Shown one piece after another: positions 42,544-55,373 of a DNA stretch of 64,000 nt; positions within the stretch are counted from its first letter, which is position 1; every line of letters begins with the position of its first letter. The stretch lies in the NCBI GenBank assembly GCA_025330725.1, contig JAIWND010000022.1, forward strand, positions 186,001 to 250,000, given 5' to 3'. The DNA is from Chlamydoabsidia padenii (taxonomy: Eukaryota; Mucoromycota; Mucoromycetes; Mucorales; Cunninghamellaceae). The notes below the pieces were generated by a model, which saw only the letters and a program-made list of their open reading frames with translations, searched no databases and was not told the DNA's origin. The translations under genes and the position numbers were made by a program.

Positions 42544-43430
42544 ATGTCACTACCTAAAATCGCCAAGCTTGCTCCACAAACATCAGCTTTATTTGTTTGC
42601 GACATTCAAGAACGCTTCAAAGGTACTATTTGGCAATTCCCCTCCGTCGTCTCTGTCGCGGGTAAGATGGTAAGTACTTTTTACTCTTCTTCATCTTTAT
42701 ATTCACATACTGTAACTCTCTCAACATCTAGCTCAAAGCCAGCAAACACTTGGACATTCCTGTAGTAGTGACAGAACAATATCCTAAAGGTAAAAACTGA
42801 CTCGACAAGAATCACTTGGTTACATATTCTTTTATTTATTTATTTTTTACTCTTCCTAGGTCTCGGCACCACCGTGAATGAACTCGATATATCCGATGCG
42901 ACTCTATGCCTTCCCAAAACAAAATTCAGCATGTTTCTACCCGAGGTGCAACAAGTGCTTCAAAAACACAACACAAAATCCATCCTCCTCCTTGGAATTG
43001 AAGTAAGTAGGCATTAACACGATACTAATAAAGTATATACTCACTTGCAAATCCATGATTATATTATTAGAGCCATGTATGTGTCCTCCAGACTGCATTG
43101 GATCTTTTGGATAACAGCTACGATGTCCATGTATTGGCCGATGGGGTGTCTTCTTCTAATCCGCCTGAAATTGATATTGCTCTGGATGTAAGTAAATTTC
43201 TTTATGTTTGATTGATTGATTGGTTGACTTGGTAACTAACTAACTAATTATCTTTGTAGCGTATGAAACAAGCCGGGGCCGTGATCACTACATCAGAATC
43301 TGCTCTCTTCCAATTGGTACAAGATGCAAAGCATGAAAAGTTTAAAGGGGTCAGCAATCTGGTCAAGGAACACGCCGAAGCTACCAAAGTCAACAAATTA
43401 TTATACAAAAATCATACAACTGGTCTTTAG
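42544..43430 (+). CDS. Isochorismatase-family hydrolase, ISOC1/ISOC2-like
   Basis: Predicted 204 residues. Exons 42544-42669, 42732-42789, 42860-43002, 43071-43187 and 43260-43430, in phase. The cysteine-hydrolase triad of the family is visible: Asp in [12 protein letters not shown], Lys in [11 protein letters not shown] and Cys in [15 protein letters not shown]. The protein is of the short eukaryotic ISOC type, whose substrate is not established; animal members are mitochondrial or peroxisomal. Here no targeting signal is obvious. A start at 42484 is also open but gives an unlikely extension. Confidence 0.9.
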
Positions 43431-43624
43431 AATAGCATACATTACATATGTACATATTATTAGTGTTATGGTTGTTTTATTTTGTAGTATGATATATATA
43501 TAAATTTGATCAATAAATAAAAAACAAAATAGTTGATGGATAGTCTACAGTATATCAGGTGGGGGTGTGGAAGGTTGTCTATAGTATATGGAGGGAAAGG
43601 TAGGTGTTAAAATAAAAAACTATT

Positions 43625-44356
43625 CTATGAATCAAAGCTCTTGTCCCAAAAGCCAGTTTCCCGTGCAGTGGTCTCCACCCGTGGTTTCTTCATGTTTCGC
43701 AGAGCCGCCTTGAATCCAGGATAAAGCATACTAATGTTCATTTTCCACCATGTCCTGTTGTATTCCATTTGACGATCATAGGCCTTGTTTAAAAAGTCCT
43801 TGTAAAAGATCGATAGTGCTTCTGCCGTCACCTCTTTTCCATCAGCAATCACTATAAGGTCAAGTTTGGTTAATAAAAGAAGGGTGTTGGACCAGACTTA
43901 CATTGTTGTTCGTAATCATCCTTGGCTTGTGTAAAAAGAGCATTGTTGTTGGTCCAGAAGGTTTGGTTGAATTCATCGACTTGTTGTTGTAACAATCGCC
44001 AGTCCTTTTCCTATCATAAGTAACAAAGAGTGAGTTATCAAATGGTACAGATTATATGGATCTAATGTACTTACTTCACATGTTTCGTTGGAAGAAACAA
44101 AGTATTTGACAGGTCGCAAGTTGGATACAGAGTCAGGCATACCAATCATATCTTCCATGACAGGCTGTGATAGAGCATCGGGGATAGGTTTCGACGACAA
44201 GGATCGAAAAGTGTAGTTGCTGTTTGTGATTGATTGTAAAGTCGAACGCCGATAAGCTAACTAATTTATAAATAAAGAAAAAAAACAGGCAACAGGTTAA
44301 AAATGATCAAAAGTATTGTATGATGTAACTGGTCCTTTTACCCGTAGTGAATTCAT
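43625..44356 (-). CDS. COA8: COA8/APOPT1-family cytochrome c oxidase assembly factor
   Basis: Predicted 178 residues, mitochondrial matrix. COA8 protects cytochrome c oxidase assembly from oxidative damage. Exons 44356-44342, 44260-44075, 44010-43902 and 43851-43625, in phase; the first exon is only 15 nt. The N-terminus is Arg/Ser-rich without acids (MNSLRLAYRRSTLQS), like a targeting sequence. Conserved family blocks: GMPDSVSNLRPVKYFVSSNE, then EFNQTFWTNNNALF, AEALSIFYKDFLNK and MEYNRTWWKMNISML. Length is close to the animal protein. An element attcaattcccgaca lies 77 bp upstream. Confidence 0.9.
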
Positions 44357-44432
44357 TTGTAGTGAGTATAAAGTATGATGAATGTAAAGAAGAGAGGGAG
44401 AAGGATTTTTTTTTTTGAGGAATAGGTGATTA

Positions 44433-44446
44433 ATTCAATTCCCGAC
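44433..44446 (-). promoter_or_regulatory. gcgggatttgaa-type element
   Basis: attcaattcccgac, 77 bp upstream of the COA8 start. Confidence 0.4.
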
Positions 44447-45615
44447 ATTTATTTTTTGGATCTGATTCCCCACCCTTGTCACCACTATTAGTATCCATAT
44501 TTAACAAAAGTTTACATGAATCTTTCCATAGATACTTTAAAACATTCAATTTTTCAATTTATAATACTTACTACACCAATGTCTATTATCTCCACGACAT
44601 CAAGAATAGAGTGGTGGGGGGAATCTCTCACGATTGTGATCATACTGTCTACTTTTTATTCAAATCCCGATTTCCCATATCAGGCACGATCTGTCATTAG
44701 AGTCATTAGAGTGTACTGGTCTCATCATGGCAAAAAGAGAAAAATCGATTTTTCTGACACAAAACAACTCGAATAAACTTGTTATAATATATTGTATCAT
44801 GTAGTATTATTTTTATTAGTAGTGAGTACACTTTGTCAGAAATGCTCAATGGCATTTTGACGTTCTACATACAGTATTTATAAAAAGACGGTCTCAGTAT
44901 AACTATTCATATCGCATACTTTAACACTGTACCATCAATACTATAATATAGGGGGGGGGGTGATATCAATGAAAGAAAGCATTATGCTTTGACCATATTA
45001 TAAAGAGGACCTGGATTTGACGATTTTAGGACTGTCGGGATTTAAAAATACAGGACGCATGAATTTCAACGAGTCTTCGATGAGGACAACAAAGAGCTAT
45101 CATTCCATTGTTCTGTAGATCCCCACCCTCTTCCCAACAATAATGTATATTGACAATAAGATCATTATATTTATTGGCAAAACAAGCTATTAACCAAGTA
45201 AACTAAACTAAAGTATATACAGTTTATTACGAGATAAGACCAAGCCAAAAGATGTAGGAAGGAGTATGCACACAGATTAGAGTGACAGAGTTCATGCATC
45301 ACATCAAGGAGATTTTCGTTCCTGAAATCGCATCCCACCCTATCCCAGACATTTTTTTTTTTTTTAAAAAAAAAAGTTAAAGTCAAAGTATAGGCCAAAC
45401 AGATATGACTGATTTTATTTATGTATAAAGAGTAAAACAAGATGAATGAAGTGAGTTAATGGGGTAAGGGCAAAATGAGAGCAAATGAAGAGAACTACAA
45501 AACGGAAAGAGGAGGAGATTGTGTGTGTGTGTGTGTGGAAGGTAGGTGAGTATAATAATAAAGGGGAGGATAAAAACAAATATACAAATATACTATAGGG
45601 ATTTTCTAGTCTAAT
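44447..45615. other. Gene-poor spacer with orphan elements
   Basis: Elements attcaaatcccgattt (44658) and gtcgggatttaaaaat (45033) occur without a recognisable gene. The first is followed by a 29-codon ATG frame MAKREKSIFLTQNNSNK at 44727. A (TG)n tract lies at 45521-45536. Otherwise nothing seen. Confidence 0.4.
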
Positions 45616-47287
45616 CTATTCCTTGTCCTTCTTTTCTTTTTTCGCCTTCTTTTCCTTCTTTTCTTTTTTGTCCTTCTTTTCCTTTTTATCCTTCTTTTCC
45701 TTCTTGAGTTTCTTGGCATCTTCCGGTGAAGAGGGTTCTTCGACTTGTTCAATGGATCGTTTCTTGGGTTCTTCTTCCACCACCACGGTTTCAGTCTTCG
45801 TTTCAGTCATCACCACATCGTTTTGAGCATTGTATTGAGCAGTCTTGTTGAATTGGAATTTCTGTTGCTTTTGGTTTGTCTTGTCACGGTTAGCGCGTCC
45901 ATTACCCCGGCCTTCCAATAACTTGATTCTAGCTTCCACCTTGTTACGTCCATCCACACCGACTTCACAACCTTCTTGTTCACCGAGAGCATCCACACGC
46001 AAGGCAATAGCGGACTTTGTAGCAAGCATACGAGCGACCTTGGCCTTGTACTTGGGACCAGCTTGACCGATCAAAGAGGCATGATAGATCAAACCATACT
46101 TGGGTGTGTTGTGTTTGGTCTTGAGAGCACGGAAAAGAGCCTTTTCGGCACCGAGGATTTGAATGGTAGAGGCAGGTTGTTTGGCCAAGTTCATCAAGGA
46201 CCCAGCATGAGCAATCAGACGAGCACCAACGAGTTCACCAACCAAAGCAGTCAAGTTAGGAGCAATGGCGTTCATACGGTTCTTCAGGTATTCGTAGAGT
46301 TGTGTGCGGTATTCGGTAATGTTGATCACTTGATCACAGAGGGCGTGGATGTTGATGATATCTTCTTCAGAGATTTCAGTACCCATGGAGATTTCAGCAG
46401 CTTCCTTGACTTCGGTTTCCAATTCTTCGGGGAGGATACCAGAGAGATCAGTGTCTTGAGTGTTGGTTCGGAATCCTACAGCCTTGACCACCTTGGCATA
46501 AGCGAGATTGTCCACCAAGATCTTGCCCATTTCAGGGAAATGCCAACCGTACCATTCCTTGACGCGCATAGCATAAGTGTTGAGTTCCTTGTCGAGATCA
46601 TCCAATAAAGCAATGGCTTGCACAATCATGGTATCCACCTTATCAGGGCTGAATTTGAGCTTATAACGAGACAAGGAGTGAGAGAGACCAAGAGACATGG
46701 CAGATAAATCTTGATGAGAGAGACCAGACACCAATGATTCGAATTGTTCACGAATACCACGGTAAAGATCCATGACAGTAGAGTCGGACAAGACGCTAAT
46801 ACCGAGCTTCTTGTTGATGGCGCTACCTATAAATCACAACATTTCATAGAGTTATTTCGTGTGCCCTTTTATCACCAACGTATTCCTGTTTTCTTTTATT
46901 ATGCTTACCAAGCTTGGGATCACTAATAATGAGCTTTTCCTTCTTCATTTCCTTTTCAGTGATTTCGCTTTCCAAGAATTGCTTCAAGTTTTTGGGGACC
47001 TTGCCTTCCACAAGACCAGTGACAGCGGACAAGGCATCGGTGGTGTTTTCAAACTTGGTGAAGGCCTTAAGTTTGACACTATACATAAAAGAAGAAGAAG
47101 AAGACATATAATTAGCGTAAGAGAAGTTCGTGAATGTTATGATAGTTGTTCTTTTGTTGACCTACGCAGCGTTTGCCTTTTCAGCAGTTTCAAAGTCTTT
47201 CCAGATATCGTCCGACTTTTCCAATTTGGAGTCGTTGACCAACTTGAATAAAGCGTAACCAGCAGCTGTTTCGTAAAGGATAAGCAT
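45616..47287 (-). CDS. NOP58: Nop58, box C/D snoRNP core protein
   Basis: Predicted 500 residues, nucleolar. Nop58 with Nop56, Snu13 and fibrillarin forms box C/D snoRNPs for rRNA 2'-O-methylation and pre-rRNA processing. Exons 47287-47166, 47078-46909 and 46826-45616, in phase. N-terminal domain [20 protein letters not shown], coiled coil, then the NOP domain with [20 protein letters not shown] and [19 protein letters not shown], followed by [20 protein letters not shown]. The C-terminus is a long Lys/Glu repeat tail ([11 protein letters not shown]..), typical of Nop58 and distinguishing it from Nop56. Length matches yeast. Confidence 0.96.
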
Positions 47288-47592
47288 CACTATTAATTAA
47301 AGGGGGGGGGATATGAAAAAGAAGAATCTAAATTTTTTTTTTCTTAACTTTTATCTACCCCAGCCACCAAAAATAGTCAATGTCAGGTATGTCCGCTCCA
47401 AAAACTACCACTACCAAAAAAAAAAAAAAAAAAAAAAAAAGAATACAACACAAGTAATGAAATAGTTTATTGAGTGTATAAGACATGAAGGGGGGAATGA
47501 ATATAATCCAGATGTAACAATGGCTACTTTAATAAGAATATACAATGAAGAGTGTTTATTGATACAAATATTTACAAACATAAAAAAAATCA
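47288..47592. other. Short intergenic stretch
   Basis: Promoter of Nop58 and 3' flank of the next minus-strand gene. G run at 47304-47311, A run of about 25 at 47417-47441. No gene seen. Confidence 0.5.
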
Positions 47593-49545
47593 TTAATCAA
47601 ACATGGCACCAACCAGTGGCCCTTGATCCAAATCGAATCCCATCTTTTCTGTCAACAGTTGTCGCACCACATATTGATTTCTGCAGAGATCATCCTATAC
47701 GTCAAAAAAAAAAAGTAATAACAATAAAGCAGATTAGTGATGTGGGGGTTCAAAGATAAGATAAAAAACACTTACAAAGAGAGTTGCAATGAGTTCCAAG
47801 TACCTGACCAATAAAATCCGATCATCCCAAGTGGAAGGAAGCGTTGCCGTCCGCTTTTCAACGAAACACCAACTTTTTTGATCATTCATATGGACTTCAG
47901 ACAAGGTGACTTGATTTTTGATTACCTGGATAGCGAATACCTTGAGTTTTCCAAACGTTTTCATAGAGGCATCCTTGTTCAACATGGCTTCTTTCTGAAG
48001 TGATTTAACACTACATTCCAGGAGCTTGAGGCAGTCTTCAATCGTGTGCGCCGTTCGTTCTTTCAATATTCCACTAAAAATAAAAATGATTGAGTTTTGA
48101 GACCATATCAGTTCGATTGTAATTACCTTGAAGCTTCAACAACAATCACCTCCATTTTGTTTGCATTTTGAAACACACCCAAAGCATCCGCGTATTTCCT
48201 AGAACCCTGATGATGATAATCAGATTCACGGAGGGCCAATGACTTGCTAGAAGTGACTTCCGTTTCACACCTATGAGAAGGAGAATATATGATATTGAGT
48301 CAACAAGCCCTTCCGCCCCCCCTTTTTTTTTACCACTTGAATTCCACAAAGCCAGTGACTTTTGATAATGAGAGTAATGATGGGATGATGTTTTCGATGA
48401 ATGAAGTGCGTTCATGATTTTGAGTAAAAAGTGAGGTGTTGCTTAAGGCTAGATGGAATGATGTCAGTGTGTGGCGCATGATTTTCAGCAAAGCGGAACC
48501 TTTTTCAGACAATGGATCCTTAGGTGTTCTTGTCCAAAGTTGTTGTATAAAGTCGTCGTCAATATCTTCCATTTCCAGAATCCCGCGGATATGTTCCAGT
48601 AATCTATGGTCACGAAGAGATTTGTTTTCCTGCTGATGTAATTGGTATGTCTTGTAGGTATTTTTGGTTATAGGGTTGTCCGAAGCAAATGAAGTGCCAA
48701 AGTGTACCACGGTTTCCAATGCATCTAGGTGAGCTTTTCGAAGCTTGGGCCGGTGTATTTCGTCATGCCTGTGGTCGGGGGTTGATATCTTAAACTGTTT
48801 GGTTCCTTCAGTTAAGACCATACAGGACTATATATATATATAAAGAGGGTAAGTAGGTCGGTCGAATTCCATTTCATAGACTAAAATATCACTTACCGGG
48901 CCATCATTCGGGGCTCTGGAGTTCGAAGAGTCAATCGATCGTTTCCTATGCTGAGAGAGATAGAGAGAGATAGAGTAAGAAGATGCAAAAAAATAATATT
49001 TTGAGATTTACTTACTATCTGATGATGGGTTGCAATATTGACTACACTGTTATTGATAAGTTTCGAAATTTTGACAGGGTTTATGGCACTAGGGAGACGT
49101 TCGTCAGATTCAGAATCAGGGCCAGAAGTGTCAACAGTTGGTTTGCTTGTATCTTGAATTGGAGGACTCGCTTGACCTTCACCAGCAACAGTAGTTCCTT
49201 GTAAGCAATTTAACTTGCGTAGTTTCTACACTAAAAAAAGTTTGTTGGTTCGTTCATAAAGTTAAAGAGATTACAAAACTAACTTACCTTGATATCTTGT
49301 TGAATTGGATCGATATATTTCTTACTTGAAGTTTGCACCAAAGAGAATGCCACCAAGTCGTTGTCTATCAACGTCAGGATATTAACAAACGAAACATCAG
49401 TATAGTTTTTATCATAAACTGAAATCGCTTCCGCGACGTTCCAATTTTTTGCTTTGGTAAAAGGGAAATAAAGCATAAGAAGAAAAGCAAAAAACGCGCG
49501 ATCCTCAGAAATCTCGAATTGACTAACTGCGTTGTGTGACGACAT
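47593..49545 (-). CDS. Lineage-expanded fungal protein of unknown function
   Basis: Seven exons join in phase to 519 residues: 49545-49288, 49225-49016, 48950-48897, 48827-48334, 48270-48127, 48073-47776 and 47694-47593. An upstream in-frame ATG at 49593 would add 16 residues. I do not know its function. Layout: a hydrophobic N-terminus (FFAFLLMLYFPFTKAK), a Ser/Asp-rich linker, a helical middle (DALETVVHFGTSFASDNP), then a C-terminal part with GSRKYADALGVFQNANKMEV, IVVEAS and KLKVFAIQVIKNQVTLSEVH. From memory, this pattern (a beta strand ending in E.K/S, then a strand-rich domain) recurs in a large dispersed protein family of Mucoromycota genomes. A nuclease-like PD-(D/E)XK fold is conceivable but the Lys is not conserved here. 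Confidence 0.7.
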
Positions 49546-49621
49546 CAAAATTTCCGAATTGTATTCTCCGCGGTGGGGGTTGTTTTTTCTCATCCTCTTT
49601 CTTTTTCTTTTTCTTTAATAA

Positions 49622-50458
49622 ACATCCAAGTCGGGGGCATCTTTGGACTTCAAGTTTATGGCTGATCAAATGATGCGCTTTATCGCTTTGACTCTCTCTA
49701 TGATATGATACGCAACTAGTAAAACGGCCCAAAACATATGTCAGAATTGTGGATTTGCGGGTTGCTAACTTCTCCTAGCAGGAGTGTAGCTCGATCAACA
49801 AACCATTTAACTCAGGCAGCCAGAAGTGTGGATTTGCGGGTTGCTAACTTCTCTCAGTAGGAGTGTAGCTCGATCAACAAGCCATTTACCTCAGGTTGAA
49901 AAATGTGTATTGGTGTCGTTTCAAGTGTATCACCTCTGGAAACAAGTCAATGATAATAGCCCGTCGTTTGGTTGGTCTTTATTGAACAGGTAATTTTTAA
50001 AAACAAGAACACACACACACACACATACAAAAAGGAACGCAGGATACTTCATCTCTCTTTTTTTTTAATAGACATCCAAGTCGGGGGCATCTTTAGACTT
50101 CAAGTTTATGATTGATCAAATGATGTGCTTTATCGCTTTGACTTTATCTATGATATGATACGCAACTATTGAAACGGCCCAAAACATATGTCAGAATTGT
50201 GGATTTGCGGGTTGCTAACTTCTCTTAACAGGAGTGTAGCTCGATCAACAAACCATTTAACTCAGGCAGCCAGAAGTGTGGATTTGCGGGTTGCTAACTT
50301 CTCTCAGTAGGAGTGTAGCCCGATCAACAAGCCATTTACCTCAGGTTGAAAAATGTGTATTGGTGTCGTTTCAAGTGTATCACCTCTGGAAACAAGTCAA
50401 TGATAATAGCTCGTCGTTTGGTTGGTCTTTATTGAACAGGTAATTTTTAAAAACAAGA

Positions 50459-50489
<31 letters not shown>

Positions 50490-50620
50490 AAAAGGAACGC
50501 AGGATACTTCATCTCTCTTTTTTTTTTTTTTTTTTTTTTTTAATAGACATCCAAGTCGGGGTATCTTTAGACTTCAAGTTTATGATTGATCAAATGATGC
50601 GCTTTATCGCTTTGACTGGT
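49622..50620. repeat. Nested tandem repeat, units of 450 and 475 bp plus a partial
   Basis: Units begin with acatccaagtcggggg at 49622, 50072 and 50547; the third breaks off near 50620. Each full unit contains two sub-repeats of 79 bp starting gtggatttgcgggttgctaa (49749 and 49828; 50200 and 50279) and ends with a (CA)n tract plus a T run. The second unit is longer because of CA and T expansion. Units differ by only a few bases, so the duplication is recent. The array starts just upstream of the minus-strand gene at 49545. No coding potential. Confidence 0.9.
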
Positions 50621-51794
50621 GTCTCTCAATTAATGTCCATGATTATTAACAATGTCTGAACTTTTGGAATGAAACTCAATATATACGAACAAGGTAAAAA
50701 AGCTGGATATATTTTACAAGGATTACTCATCTCAACTATATTGCATGATAGGTCTTCCTAGGTGTCGACTGGATTGGAGAATCGATAGGGTTTTAATTAC
50801 AAGAGACGATTGATGGTATTCGAGGATAGGGTGGACAAATGGTAACATAAACAACAACAACAACAACAACAGCTTGATGCACAGCAGCCTGTTTCAGCGT
50901 AATTACCGATTCGCACGAAAATACCAAGGCACCAAAGACAATTGTAGTGTAATTTAGCTATAGAAAATACTCTCTTTACCCTTTCTTTTTTACTCATATC
51001 ATATAGACACACCAGATATAGTTTATATTATTTTATCCATTCCATCATGTCTTATACACTCAATAAAATATCCCATTACTTATGATATATTACTTCTGTC
51101 TCTCTGTTTTTTTGTATTAGTACCGACACCTGATTTTATTTTCATACGACATCGATTTTAAAAAACGCGACAGGTAACCATGGAAATGCTATATAGTAGT
51201 TAATATATTCTCCCTTCAATAGTGTAATAGAGATGCTTATCCTAGTCTTTATAATCAAGCACTCAAATTGGAAAGTATAGGCAATAACACTATGATAGTT
51301 TTCTTTATGTGTACCCCTTGACAATGTATTCCCTTACGGATATGCAAACCGTCTAAATCATAGGCAGATAAAGGAAGGCTTGGTTTGACTATCACAATAC
51401 CCTTACTTATACATAATGGTCAATAGCTGATGTTTCCCTCTCCCATGCTACGGCTGATGATCATTTACGAAAAAGGTGGCGGGACTTGAATCTGTTCATT
51501 AAACTGGAAAAGGAAAACAAAGAGGTAAGATTTATTATAATTGATCTATAGTTGATAAATAGTATAAACATACAGATTAAAGCAATGCCCATCAGAAGAT
51601 TCAGTACAAAGTGGCAAGAGTTTAATGAATCAATCATCTCGTGTCAAGTCCCTTGTTTTGCATTTGAAAAATCTCCAGCTTTTATTATTAAAACGCCGAT
51701 TGAAAATCTGTAAAGGAGCTCCACTCCTCTTCTGTCTCGTTTCGCTCTTCTTTCCTGTAATTTTTATTTTTATCAATTGACTCATGAAGATCTG
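50621..51794. other. Intergenic upstream of FHIP
   Basis: Contains a (CAA)n run at 50849-50872. An element ggcgggacttgaatc lies at 51478-51492, and a weaker aacgccgattgaaaatc at 51692, about 100 bp before the next start. No gene seen. Confidence 0.45.
51478..51492 (+). promoter_or_regulatory. gcgggatttgaa-type element
   Basis: ggcgggacttgaatc, 303 bp upstream of the FHIP start codon. Confidence 0.35.
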
Positions 51795-54700
51795 ATGGAC
51801 TACTTTGCAAAGTTCAAGAAACGAATTGTGCCTCCCAAGGTCCAACCAACTAGTGCCATGCAATTGGCAAAGTTCCATAAATGTTGGGATTATGTACACG
51901 TAAAGTAGAAAAAAAAAAAAAAAAAAAAAAAAAGAAATCACTCCCCTAAATTGTATTATCATCTTTTTAACCATCATTATGCTTTATGCTTTATGCTATT
52001 CTCTTATTCTTCTTTATAGAATATACTCAGTCTCGAAGATCGCAAATCCAAGCTGCATGTGGAACAAACAGAGATTCCTGATCGGTTACGACAAATGGTG
52101 GATATGCTTGTGGATGAAGAAGCTCGACAAGAGGAAAACACTACGGGCGTCTGCATGGAATACTTTTTGAAAAATGGGGTGTTACAATACCTGGTTAATG
52201 TATCTGAAAAAATGGACTATCCCGAAGGTATTCGTGGTGAAGCGATTCGGACCATTGCAAGTATGGTGGATCTTCTCGATGACCGATTCCTGGTGCACAA
52301 CGCTGTCCATAAACCAACTATCAAACTTCTTCGATTCTGTGTCTTGGACGATCGACAAAGTGATACCTATCATGAAGATTTGGTGGACTTGATGTACATT
52401 ATCTGCTCGAAAATACATGGATTTCCAGCTTTACTCAATATCTTCTTCCATGACAAACAATGGCTTACTACTCCACAAAAAACCTTCCATCACCATGACA
52501 TGGCGAAAACAACAACGGCATCTGAAAAGAATGATACGTCAATAGATCAACAGCAGGCGACTCCAACAACTCTAACACCGAAAGATGATACAGGATTATA
52601 CCAACAGCAGACTACTCCAACCACTCCTTCCACACCTACTATCAAGGATACAACACCAAAGAAACCTGAATACGAATTTTTATTATTCACTTATCTCTTA
52701 AGGTTTGTCCATCGGGAAGGGCGCTCGGGTGACTTTGCTCGAACTGGGTTACTGTTTATAATGGAAATGGCCACGAGTCAACTGGGCGATTTTATCTTGG
52801 AATCCGACTTTGCGACTATCATGGCAGCGGGACTAGGTGCTTTGTATTCTCAATTACCTCGGAAGCTGGTGATCAAGGATGATTCAGAACTATCAACAGA
52901 CTCGGCAACCTTCTTGTTGGGCCAAGATTTGGATCCTCGTGCTATGGCCTCTGGTGTGGGTGTGGTATTATCTAACTCTGCTGACTTTAAGCTTCAATTG
53001 GATTCCTTCTTGAAACTATTCGAATTCTGTCAAGATGTGCTCAATCGGTGTCCCAACTCTGAAATATCAATGGCGCTATTACAAAGTATTCGGATCTTCT
53101 TCTTACAAAACATTCTGTACCCCTCCATTCTGGAATGCTCCGATATTGATGGATCCTCCGTGGCGGTCATTACCTATATCGATCTAATCCTACAGACTCT
53201 TCAACAAGAGGATTTGGCTGATGTGGTGGTCAAGTTTTTGATGGATGAAGAAAACGAACAGGAAGCGACAACAACAACAACAACAACGGCAACTAATGGG
53301 GACGACATTAAACACCACTCGAATGTATATGCAGGGATTGAATTCGATCAGTATAAAAGCTCACCATACTTTACAGCAGCCGAACGATTTACTCTCAAGG
53401 ATCTTATTCTCAGTCGCCTCAAATCAAGCTCACAACCTACTGTTATCGCAACACTCAAATTGTTGAAAACACTGATCACACGGCACTGTCGGTACTCCCT
53501 CAAACTATTGTCTATTTATCCTGATAACTCCAACTCACCTTTCCCATGTGATAATGTCTCAACAACAACAACAACAACATCCACCATCATATCACATCAT
53601 ATCAAGGAAATTGAACTCTACTTTTCACTTATCACGGGTATTGATCAAACACACTCTGAAGATATCCTTTCGGTGGGCTATGAAGAATACTTGGATGACA
53701 TTGAAGCTCAAATGGAAGCTGATTGGTGTTATCAAAATATGGTGAACATGGACGGGATCAAGCCTGGGTCACAACAAACAAGCACACCAAAAGCAGAAAG
53801 AAGACGTAGCTTCAAATATGGGAAACGACCTGACGATAAAGGACGACAAAATAAACAACAACAGCAACAGCAACAACAACAATCTTTATGCTCAGCAAAA
53901 ACACGCCTCTTTAGACATCGTATTCGACCAACCGATCCATTGTTACAGATCCTTCTCGGTCTCCTATCTCACTTTTTTGCTCAATCATCGGCATTGAATT
54001 TGGCATTGACTGGAGTGATATCATCATTGGCTCTCTGTCCCTATCGAAGTTTGGAAGGTTGGATCTCCTTTCAAGAAAGCGACCGTACAACACCTGACGA
54101 TATCTTGATTTTGGACTCTAGTAATATTACCAATGGAACCAACACTACAACTGCAACGACCTCAGTAACAACTTCATCTTCACCTTCAACTTTTGCATCC
54201 AGCACCACTGATACTATGCAACGATTACAACTAGATGATGGACCTGCAGATAAAATCCGAGGAAACGACATTTATGCACACTTTGACTACAACCAAGTTG
54301 ACGAAGACGATGAAGACGACGATCGCTCGGTAGATTTTGGTGTGGAACGAAACTTATCACATACAGCAACAACAACTCAATTCAAGTCATTCCCACCATT
54401 CTTCACTCTCTTCAGGACTTTGACTCAACAGGTGGATTTTTATCGCTCTGAAGTGGATTGCTTCGATACTCTTTTACAAGAACGATGGCAATGTCTAATG
54501 TTTGGTACAATCGATACGGCAGGGACTAATGGGGCAACAATGGTACCTACAAGCTCCACAGCCATGTCATCAGGGGCATCTATATTGTCATCATGGACAA
54601 CAGCACCAACAACAGTAACATCATCATCACCCAGTACTGCTCGGCGAGGATCTACGATGCGCCCAGAAACATCACCATCTCTGGGCTCTTCTCTCTTTTT

Positions 54701-55373
54701 TGGCTCACCCAGTATCAGCAATATCAGCTCGATGAATGGTGGTAATGACTTTGGATCAATGTCAAGTCGACGGCCATCAGTACTACGTTCACCATCTATT
54801 CCCTCTTCGTTTGGTTATTCCACCGGTAGTGCATCCACTTTGTATCACCAACAGCAGCAGCAGCAATACCAACAACAACAAAAACGACGACCTTCTATTT
54901 TACCACCGACACCACAGCGTCCTCCACCCAACCCATCGAAATCATTATCTTCATCTACAACAGCTGCTGCTATGGCCGCCACCACTCGGATCACACCACC
55001 TACACCCATGTCGACTCCAGCAACACCGATAACTGGAGCAGCAATCACCAACGGTCCTCTCCACGACGATGCCTTGACTCCCCTGGCGATTCATGCACGT
55101 AAAACAATCGGGTGCCGCCTCCAGCCTCTCTTCCCTTCCAACTTTGTCATCGAGCCGGAGGAACCGATTTTGGATCTGGATGAAGACGACGAAGATACCT
55201 TTGCCCCAAAAGATACCAACCCATCTCAATCAAGACGACTCGACAAATCGACTGAAATCACTCTCTCCATGCTACTCAATAATGTCGTCATTCTGGAAGA
55301 AACAATCAAGGAATTGGTGGCGATCATGCAAGTCCGGCGGTCTAATGGTATAGATAGAATCTCTTACTTATAG
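51795..55373 (+). CDS. FHIP/FAM160-family Hook-interacting protein
   Basis: Predicted 1152 residues in two exons, 51795-51899 and 52020-55373. In fungi and animals FHIP joins FTS and Hook in the FHF complex, which links early endosomes to dynein. N-terminus MDYFAKFKKRIVPPKVQPTS, then MQLAKFHKCWDYVHNILSLE is the family start. Helical-repeat domain blocks: FLKNGVLQYLVNVSE, GEAIRTIASMVDLLDDRFLV, EFLLFTYLLRFVHREGRSGD and LSHFFAQSSALNLALTGVIS. Long Ser/Thr/Gln/Asn inserts interrupt it (near residues 180-230, 425-440, 620-640) and a large disordered part occupies 800-1060. The C-terminal helix SMLLNNVVILEETIKELVA is conserved. Intron 1 begins gtaaagtag and carries an A run. Confidence 0.88.

Noticed and set aside
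45623..46608. Plus-strand frames over Nop58
   Set aside because: Shadow frames; the Phe/Ser-rich one is the antisense of the Lys/Glu tail.
52059..55373. FHIP protein starting at an internal ATG
   Set aside because: A 105-bp first exon (51795-51899) joins in phase and restores the conserved family N-terminus.
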